10,589 nt of DNA from WLNJ01 sp037131165 (lineage in GTDB: Bacteria > Actinomycetota > Thermoleophilia > Solirubrobacterales > Solirubrobacteraceae), in NCBI GenBank assembly GCA_037131165.1, contig JBAXRO010000065.1, forward strand, positions 1-10,589. The letters run 5' to 3'. This document shows positions 6,635 through 10,589 of the stretch, one piece after another. Every line of letters begins with the position of its first letter. Position 1 is the first letter of the stretch. The position numbers and the translations under genes are program-made. The notes under the pieces are model-generated. The model did no database searches and was not told the DNA's origin. It was given only the letters and a program-made list of their open reading frames with translations.

Positions 6635-6658
6635 GCCTCTGACGGCAGCGTCGGAGGC
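6635..6658 (+). terminator. 10-bp hairpin between trpS and scpA
   Basis: Bases 6635-6644 pair with 6649-6658 (nine Watson-Crick pairs and one G-U) around the GCAG tetraloop. The stem ends 6 nt before the TAGCTT box of scpA, so it could end trpS transcription or lie over the scpA promoter region. There is no U-tract. This 89-nt gap is the longest plus-strand intergenic space in the window. Confidence 0.45.
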
Positions 6659-6664
6659 CACAGG

Positions 6665-6679
6665 TAGCTTGCTGCGTGG
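6665..6679 (+). promoter_or_regulatory. Putative scpAB -10 box with leaderless start
   Basis: TAGCTT (6665-6670), preceded by G, lies 5 nt before the first GTG (6676) and 8 nt before a second in-frame GTG (6679). With the usual 6-7 nt from box to transcription start, the message would begin at the tandem GTGs. The only -35-like sequence, CTGACG at 6639-6644, has a spacer of 20 nt, which is too long for confidence. Confidence 0.42.
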
Positions 6680-7425
6680 TGCGCGCTGCCGATCTTGATC
6701 TCGATCTCGACGTCTTCACAGGTCCCTTCGACCTGCTTTTGACGCTCATCCTGCGCGACGAGATCGACCTCAGGGAGGTCGATCTTGCCGAGGTAATCGT
6801 CTCCTACATTGACCGCCTTGAGCTCCGGGGCGAGATCGACCTCGAGGTGGCGACCGAGTTCCTCGTCCTGATTGCCGCTCTGCTCGAACTCAAGAGCAGG
6901 ATGCTGCTGCCCGGCAGCGATGATGATGAGATCGAACTCGATCCTGGCGAGGCGGCAGAGGAGCTGTTCGAGAGGCTGATGGCCCAGCACCGCATCCGCG
7001 GTGGGTCGGAGTGGTTGCGTGAGCGTATGCGCGAGCAGTCCGGCTATCGCTGGCGAAGCGCCCCGCTCCCGCCGGGGCTGCGCAAGGCTTCGCTCGAGCA
7101 CGCCACCCAGGTGTACGACATCTCCCGTCTCGGGGAGGCGATCGGCTCCCTGCTGACTCCGCCGCCCCAGATTCAGGTCGGCCATCTCCACCTCCCGCGG
7201 GTCACGGTCGCCGAACGGCTCTCGACCCTTCGCACCCTGCTGCGGCGGGGTTCGTTCGACTTCGACGAGGCGGTCCAGGGAGCGGACCGTGTGACCATCG
7301 CTGTGACCGTCTGGGCACTGCTCGAGATGTACCGACAGGGCGAGGCCAGCTGGGCCCAGTCGGAGCCGTTCGGTCCCGTGTTCGTGACAGCGTCGAAGCG
7401 GGAGGCTGAGGGGAAGGCGGCATGA
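6676..7425 (+). CDS. scpA: Segregation and condensation protein A (kleisin)
   Basis: ScpA is the kleisin that bridges the heads of the SMC dimer and, with ScpB, forms the bacterial condensin that compacts and separates daughter chromosomes. The 249-residue length is normal. The N-terminal SMC-neck-binding region carries the family hallmark FTGPFDLLL (14-22). It is followed by IDLREVDLAEVIVSYID and the helical ATEFLVLIAALLELKSRMLLP (59-79). An acidic linker, DDDEIELDPGEAAEE, follows. The C-terminal winged-helix part includes VTVAERLSTLRTLL and VTVWALLEMYRQG. Tandem GTG codons at 6676 and 6679 make the start uncertain by one residue; the -10 box spacing slightly favours the second. No Shine-Dalgarno is present. 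It overlaps scpB by 4 nt, as usual for this pair. Confidence 0.96.
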   Translation: MVRAADLDLDLDVFTGPFDLLLTLILRDEIDLREVDLAEVIVSYIDRLELRGEIDLEVATEFLVLIAALLELKSRMLLPGSDDDEIELDPGEAAEELFERLMAQHRIRGGSEWLRERMREQSGYRWRSAPLPPGLRKASLEHATQVYDISRLGEAIGSLLTPPPQIQVGHLHLPRVTVAERLSTLRTLLRRGSFDFDEAVQGADRVTIAVTVWALLEMYRQGEASWAQSEPFGPVFVTASKREAEGKAA

Positions 7426-8237
7426 GCGGCCTCGAACCCCTCGCCCGCGACGTCGAGGCGCTCCTGTTCCTCAGTCCCAACCCGATCGCGACTGCCGACT
7501 TGGCGAAGGCCTGCGAGGTCGACGAGGCCGAGGTCGTCTCGGTACTCGGGTCGCTGCAGCAGGGCTACACCGAAGGCGGACGGGGGATCGTGCTGCGCGA
7601 GGTGGCGGGGGGCTGGGCGCTCTCGAGCAATCCGGAGTCCGAGGATCCAGCGAGGCGTCTGTTCGCCTCGCCGCGAACGCCGCCGCTTACCGCAGCTCAG
7701 GCCGAGACGCTCGCCATCGTCGCCTACCTGCAGCCGGTCTCGAGGCCCGAGATCGCCCGCATCAGGGGAGTCAACGCCGAGTCGGCCGTCGCGACCCTGT
7801 TGGAGCGCGGCCTTGTCGAGGAGGCGGGTCGATCGCCTTTCGGTGCCGTCCTCTACCGCACGGGCGATCTCTTCCTCAGGCTGTTCGGCCTCGGCTCGAT
7901 CGAGGACCTTCCCGACATCGGGGCCTGGGATCCCGCGCCGGAGGTCGAGCAGGCACTCAGGGAGAGGCTGCTCGAGGTCGGTGCGCTCCGTTCCGGTGAA
8001 GCCACATCCGAGGGAGAGGGCCAGCAGAGCCTTGAGGTCGAGGCCGAGGCGTCGGGCAGCGCCGGGCCTGCTGGCGCAGTTGAAGCAGGTGAGCAGTCCG
8101 ACCCTGCAAACGATCTGACGGAGCCCGATACGCGAACCGCCGAGTCGGACTCCATCAGGGGCTTCGCGGGGGCGGAGAAGGTCCCGGTCGGAGACCTCGA
8201 CTCCCTGGTAGGCCAGCCGGACCCGGAAGCCGACTGA
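7422..8237 (+). CDS. scpB: Segregation and condensation protein B, with acidic C-terminal tail
   Basis: ScpB is the dimeric winged-helix protein that binds ScpA within the SMC-ScpAB complex on the nucleoid. The first winged helix spans about residues 8-80 (VEALLFLSPNPIATADLAKA, then VLREVAGGWAL). The second spans about 90-165 (ETLAIVAYLQPVSRPEIARI, RGVNAESAVATLLERGLVEE, LFGLGSIEDLP). The conserved part ends near residue 190. A further 80 or so residues are acidic, Ser/Gly/Ala-rich and probably disordered, making the protein 271 residues long against roughly 180-200 for compact family members; acidic tails occur in some actinobacterial ScpB proteins. The ATG at 7422 overlaps the scpA stop (ATGA) and follows a purine-rich GAGGGGAAGG. 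The gene ends 22 nt from the convergent hydrolase gene. rluB, the common next gene, is 2.3 kb away. Confidence 0.95.
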   Translation: MSGLEPLARDVEALLFLSPNPIATADLAKACEVDEAEVVSVLGSLQQGYTEGGRGIVLREVAGGWALSSNPESEDPARRLFASPRTPPLTAAQAETLAIVAYLQPVSRPEIARIRGVNAESAVATLLERGLVEEAGRSPFGAVLYRTGDLFLRLFGLGSIEDLPDIGAWDPAPEVEQALRERLLEVGALRSGEATSEGEGQQSLEVEAEASGSAGPAGAVEAGEQSDPANDLTEPDTRTAESDSIRGFAGAEKVPVGDLDSLVGQPDPEAD

Positions 8238-8259
8238 CTGCTCCGACCTGCGGCCGGGC

Positions 8260-9456
8260 TCAGCGCCAGGCGGAAGCCTGGCTCTTGGCGAGCGAGATCA
8301 GGTTGCCCATCGCGATGTTCATGTCGGCGAGGTGCAGACCCCAGCTCGGGTCGGGTGAAGCGGTCAGGGGCCGCTGGTCCGTGAGGGATGTGACCATCAG
8401 GACGTTCGCGCCGTTGCTGGTCACGCACTGGGCCGAGAAGAGGTAGTTCTGCCGGACCCAAGGGGTTGTCACTCCCGTTGGCAGGGTGCGGTGCAGGAGC
8501 GCGATACCGAGCCCGATCGTCCCTGGGAAGGGCGATGTCGAGTTGAGGCTGAACAGGCCGCCGCGGCCACCGTTGCCCCCCGGGGTGATCAGGCCGCCGT
8601 TGCCACCGTTGCCCCCCGGGGTGAGGTTCGCCGGGTTGGTGCAGAGGACCTCACGGTTTGCGAACTCGCCCCCTGGATCCCACGACGCGACCGGGGTGAA
8701 CCTTCCGAAACGCGAGTTGTCGGGGACTGCAGCGTTGAAGGCCGAGTACGCGATCACACAGCCCGTCTGACTCCTCGAGCGGCAGGCCGGGATGTTCCGG
8801 AAGTCGCCGCCCCGATCGCTTCCCTTGGCGACAAGCACGTTGCCGCCCGTCAGGTGAGCGGCCACGAGCTTCCTGCGGACGCTCCGCTTGCCGTCGATCT
8901 CCTCGGCGATCAAGCGGCGCAGCATGAAGGTGCCCTGTGAGTGACCGACGAGGATCACTCCTCGGCCCCGGTTGTAACTGTTGAGGTAGTCCTTCCAAGC
9001 GGCGAGGACGTCGGCGTAGGCCGTTTCGCGCATCGCGGCCGTCACAGTCGCCGTGCCGAGAAGTCCTTGGATGGTGACCTGCCGGTAGACGGGCGCATAG
9101 ACCTTGCAGGCTTGGCTGTACGGAGCGGCCTGGTTGAGGGCGATAGCCCTGAGTTCCGGTGTGATCGTGAAGTTGGCGATCGGGCTCTTCTGGTCACTGG
9201 TGGTCGGATAGACGTAGAAGCAGTCGACCTTCGGGCTCTTGGGGATCGATGGCGTCGCGACGCTCCGGGTGCCGTTCGCCTGCACGGTCGTGGTTTTCTG
9301 GCTCGAGGCACACACGTTGTTCGTCATCCCGGGGCGACAGAGCCAGGTGGTCGAGGACTGGGCCACGGAGGGAGCGAGCAGCGCCACGCTCGCGGCAGCA
9401 AGTGCGGCGATCGAACAGGGTTTGGCGATGCTGGGGCGAGAAGCTCGGTCGTTCAT
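8260..9456 (-). CDS. Secreted alpha/beta hydrolase, DUF3089 (lysophospholipase-like) family
   Basis: The 398-residue product starts with a likely Sec signal peptide: a basic N-region with Arg4, Arg7 and Lys12, a hydrophobic AALAAASVALLAPSVA, and probable cleavage near residues 32-34. No lipobox is seen. The mature protein has FYVYPTTS (80-87), the nucleophile elbow GHSQG with Ser173, and WGLHLADMNIAMGN near the C-terminus, where His375 is the likely catalytic histidine. These match DUF3089-type extracellular hydrolases; Asp360 is only a guess for the acid. Eight cysteines outside the signal suggest disulfides. The substrate is unknown; a lipid or ester is plausible. A Gly/Asn-rich tandem repeat interrupts the fold at about 280-301. 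The ATG at 9456 is chosen because it begins the signal peptide and sits 7 nt after a TAAGTT box; an in-frame upstream start at 9597 would overlap rlmN. The gene stands alone and converges on scpB. Confidence 0.85.
   Translation of the reverse strand: MNDRASRPSIAKPCSIAALAAASVALLAPSVAQSSTTWLCRPGMTNNVCASSQKTTTVQANGTRSVATPSIPKSPKVDCFYVYPTTSDQKSPIANFTITPELRAIALNQAAPYSQACKVYAPVYRQVTIQGLLGTATVTAAMRETAYADVLAAWKDYLNSYNRGRGVILVGHSQGTFMLRRLIAEEIDGKRSVRRKLVAAHLTGGNVLVAKGSDRGGDFRNIPACRSRSQTGCVIAYSAFNAAVPDNSRFGRFTPVASWDPGGEFANREVLCTNPANLTPGGNGGNGGLITPGGNGGRGGLFSLNSTSPFPGTIGLGIALLHRTLPTGVTTPWVRQNYLFSAQCVTSNGANVLMVTSLTDQRPLTASPDPSWGLHLADMNIAMGNLISLAKSQASAWR
8265..8282 (+). terminator. scpAB terminator hairpin inside the 3' end of the convergent gene
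   Basis: GCCAGGC (8265-8271) and GCCTGGC (8276-8282) form a perfect 7-bp stem closed by the GNRA-type loop GGAA, 28 nt after the scpB stop, followed by TCTTGG. It lies within the last codons of the convergent hydrolase gene because only 22 nt separate the two stops. Reading as the scpAB terminator is inference. Confidence 0.45.
8554..8625 (-). repeat. Two tandem 36-bp repeats encoding a Gly/Asn-rich insert
   Basis: Bases 8554-8589 and 8590-8625 are two adjacent 36-bp copies differing at three positions. On the minus strand they encode two 12-residue units centred on TPGGNGGNGGLI and TPGGNGGRGGLF within the hydrolase. The near-identity suggests a recent in-frame duplication, and each unit contains shorter Gly-rich repeats. 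Confidence 0.9.
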
Positions 9457-9463
9457 CGGCTGA

Positions 9464-9492
9464 AACTTATTGAGCCGCGGGTCCGAGGTCAA
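9464..9492 (-). promoter_or_regulatory. Sigma70-type promoter of the hydrolase gene, leaderless
   Basis: On the minus strand, TTGACC (9492-9487) is followed by a 17-nt spacer and TAAGTT (9469-9464), with the hydrolase ATG 7 nt further on (9456). Both elements match the housekeeping consensus well and the spacer is ideal. The transcript would start at about the A of the ATG. No Shine-Dalgarno is present. This is the best promoter in the window and fixes the gene start. Confidence 0.72.
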
Positions 9493-9518
9493 ACCGACAC
9501 CTGATGGCAGGCGGGGTT
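9492..9518 (-). terminator. Terminator-like hairpin after rlmN
   Basis: On the minus strand, starting 8 nt after the rlmN stop, AACC-C-CGCCTG pairs with CAGGTG-TC-GGTT around a CCAT loop (six pairs including one G-U, a small internal loop, then four pairs), followed by TTTG. Its last base overlaps the first T of the -35 element of the hydrolase promoter, so rlmN would end just where the next promoter begins. Confidence 0.45.
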
Positions 9519-9526
9519 CGGACGGC

Positions 9527-10531
9527 TCAGCCGGTCGCGGTGGCGGCCGCTCGACCTCCACGCGCAGCGAGTTGCCCGCAGGCGGCGTCGATGTCACGGC
9601 CGCGGGTGAGCCTGATGGTCGCCGTGTGGCCGAGGTCTTCGAGGATCGACTGGAAGCGGGCGATCGCCTCGCGCGGCGATCCGTCGTAGGAGCCCGTCGG
9701 GTTGTAGGGGATCAAGTTGACCTTGTAGCCGTGGGGATCGAGCAGCGAGCCGAGCTCGGCCGCGAGCGCCGGCGTGTCGTTGACCCCATCGAGCATCAGG
9801 TACTCGACGAACACCTTCCGTCTTGTCGCAGACGAATGGCGGTCGCAGGCCGCGAGCACCTCGGCGATCGGGTAGCGGTCGTTGACCGGCATCAGCTGGG
9901 AGCGGAGTTCGTCGTTGGGTGCATGGAGCGAGAGGGCGAGGCGGATGGTCGGCGCCTCCTCCCTGACCCTGTCGATCCCCGGCACCCACCCGACCGTCGA
10001 GATCGCCGTTCGCCGGTTGGTGATGCCGATGTCGGGCAGCAGATCGCATGCCGCGAGGACGTTGTCGAGGTTCATCATCGGCTCGCCCATGCCCATGAAG
10101 ACGCAGTGGTCGACAGCCTCGATCCGGCGGAGGTGGAGTGCCTGGTCGAGGATCTCGTCGCTCGTCAGGTTGCGCCCGAACTTCATCGTCCCCGTGGCGC
10201 AGAAGGTGCAGGTGAGGGGGCATCCCGACTGGGACGAGAGGCAGATCGACCTGCGACCGTCGCGATAGCGCATCAGGACGGCTTCGATCGGCCTGCCGTC
10301 ACCGGTCTCGAACAGCGCCTTGACCGTTCCGTCCTTCGACTTGGCCTCGTCGATCCCGGTCAGGGTCGAGAGCGGGACCTTCGCCTTGAGCCGCTCACGG
10401 AGGGCTCTGGGGATGTTCGTCATCTCATCCCAGTCGGCACAGCCGGCGGCGAGCCATTCCCAAATCTGGGTGCCCCGGTAGGCCGGTTCGCCGAGCTCTT
10501 CCAGTTCGCTTGCCAGCAGTGTGCGGTCCAT
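9527..10531 (-). CDS. rlmN: Dual-specificity rRNA/tRNA adenine-C2 methyltransferase RlmN
   Basis: RlmN is a radical-SAM enzyme that methylates C2 of A2503 in 23S rRNA and of A37 in some tRNAs, tuning the peptidyl-transferase exit region and decoding. The 334-residue length is typical. The radical-SAM cluster cysteines are Cys104, Cys108 and Cys111 in SGCPLTCTFCATG. The two mechanistic cysteines are also present: Cys97 (7 residues before Cys104, like E. coli Cys118) and Cys318 in DIDAACGQL (like E. coli Cys355). GMGEPMMNLDNV, RLALSLHAP, PVNDRYP, VEYLMLDGVND and NLIPYNP are family blocks. The closely related Cfr has the same cysteines, but the housekeeping context favours RlmN. The ATG at 10531 gives the usual N-terminus and is 20 nt from the divergent rluB start. 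No Shine-Dalgarno is visible. Confidence 0.96.
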   Translation of the reverse strand: MDRTLLASELEELGEPAYRGTQIWEWLAAGCADWDEMTNIPRALRERLKAKVPLSTLTGIDEAKSKDGTVKALFETGDGRPIEAVLMRYRDGRRSICLSSQSGCPLTCTFCATGTMKFGRNLTSDEILDQALHLRRIEAVDHCVFMGMGEPMMNLDNVLAACDLLPDIGITNRRTAISTVGWVPGIDRVREEAPTIRLALSLHAPNDELRSQLMPVNDRYPIAEVLAACDRHSSATRRKVFVEYLMLDGVNDTPALAAELGSLLDPHGYKVNLIPYNPTGSYDGSPREAIARFQSILEDLGHTATIRLTRGRDIDAACGQLAARGGRAAATATG

Positions 10532-10551
10532 CGCGCCTATTGTCGCAGTCG
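10532..10551. promoter_or_regulatory. 20-nt divergent start region with overlapping -10-like boxes
   Basis: Only 20 nt separate the ATG codons of rlmN (minus) and rluB (plus). On the plus strand TATTGT (10538-10543) lies 8 nt before the rluB ATG. On the minus strand GACAAT (10544-10539), a weaker 4/6 match to TATAAT, lies 7 nt before the rlmN ATG. The two boxes share five base pairs. Any -35 contacts would lie inside the opposite gene. Promoter function is inferred. Confidence 0.4.
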
Positions 10552-10589
10552 ATGCGCCTCGCCAAGTACCTTGCCCACTGCGGTGTCGC
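10552..10589 (+). CDS. rluB: RluB/RsuA-family pseudouridine synthase, N-terminal fragment
   Basis: Only 38 nt are visible, encoding MRLAKYLAHCGV. This matches the start of the S4 RNA-binding domain in RluB/RsuA-type 16S/23S rRNA pseudouridine synthases (typically MRLxKYLAxAGVASRR). The catalytic domain is off the right edge, so the subfamily (RluB, RsuA, RluE or RluF) cannot be told from sequence. The preference for RluB rests on the frequent scpA-scpB-rluB gene order, here split by the minus-strand pair. The ATG lacks a Shine-Dalgarno and has a TATTGT box 8 nt upstream, as at other first genes here. Confidence 0.7.
   Translation, partial: MRLAKYLAHCGV

Noticed and set aside
8554..8625. The 36-bp tandem units considered as a CRISPR fragment
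   Set aside because: There are no spacers, the copies are directly adjacent, and they encode an in-frame Gly-rich segment of a clear protein.
9457..9597. Upstream in-frame extension of the hydrolase (start at 9597)
   Set aside because: It would overlap the end of rlmN, place 47 Pro/Arg-rich residues before the signal peptide and run through a good promoter. The ATG at 9456 fits the signal peptide and the -10 spacing.
1..10589. A novel defence, mobile or biosynthetic system
   Set aside because: All eleven coding regions belong to recognisable families, ten of them housekeeping or common membrane proteins. No integrase, transposase, toxin-antitoxin pair or unknown multi-gene cluster is visible.

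Overview
This window comes from a GC-rich bacterial chromosome and carries mostly core housekeeping genes. GTG and TTG starts, a split glycine-decarboxylase P-protein and actinobacterial-looking protein variants point to Actinomycetota. A deep lineage such as Thermoleophilia is my best guess, by inference only. I see no insertion sequence, tRNA, rRNA, CRISPR array or prophage gene, and no gene-free stretch over 300 bases.

Layout, left to right. The 3' two thirds of ftsZ (1-705) enters from the left edge. A compact glycine-cleavage operon follows: gcvT, gcvH, gcvPA, gcvPB and, 9 nt later, a gene for a small EmrE/Qac-type multidrug-resistance membrane protein (757-5566). trpS (5597-6586) stands alone after a 30-nt gap. 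After two GC-rich hairpins comes scpA-scpB (6676-8237), encoding the kleisin and winged-helix partners of SMC. Two minus-strand genes come next: a secreted DUF3089-type alpha/beta hydrolase (8260-9456) and rlmN (9527-10531). The first 12 codons of an RluB/RsuA-type pseudouridine synthase gene (from 10552) run off the right edge. scpA-scpB-rluB is a common bacterial order, so the minus-strand pair appears to sit inside it.

How the genes work together. The gcv products form the glycine cleavage system (T, H and the PA/PB halves of P). The L-protein and the lipoylation enzymes are not here. TrpS, RlmN and the pseudouridine synthase serve translation. FtsZ and ScpAB serve division and chromosome segregation. 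The hydrolase is exported and is the one accessory-looking gene.

The clearest regulatory pattern is that transcription-unit starts have a -10-like TANNNT box about 5-9 nt before the start codon and no Shine-Dalgarno sequence. Operon-internal genes instead have Shine-Dalgarno sequences or 4-nt ATGA overlaps. This suggests leaderless transcripts for gcvT, trpS, scpA, the hydrolase, rluB and probably rlmN. The best promoter is that of the hydrolase (TTGACC, 17 nt, TAAGTT, 7 nt, ATG). Other points of interest are two 37-39 nt structured elements of matching geometry inside gcvT and gcvPA, a short arginine-rich FtsZ linker, a KMSTT signature in TrpRS and a Gly/Asn-rich tandem repeat in the hydrolase. 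I found no convincing new multi-gene system.
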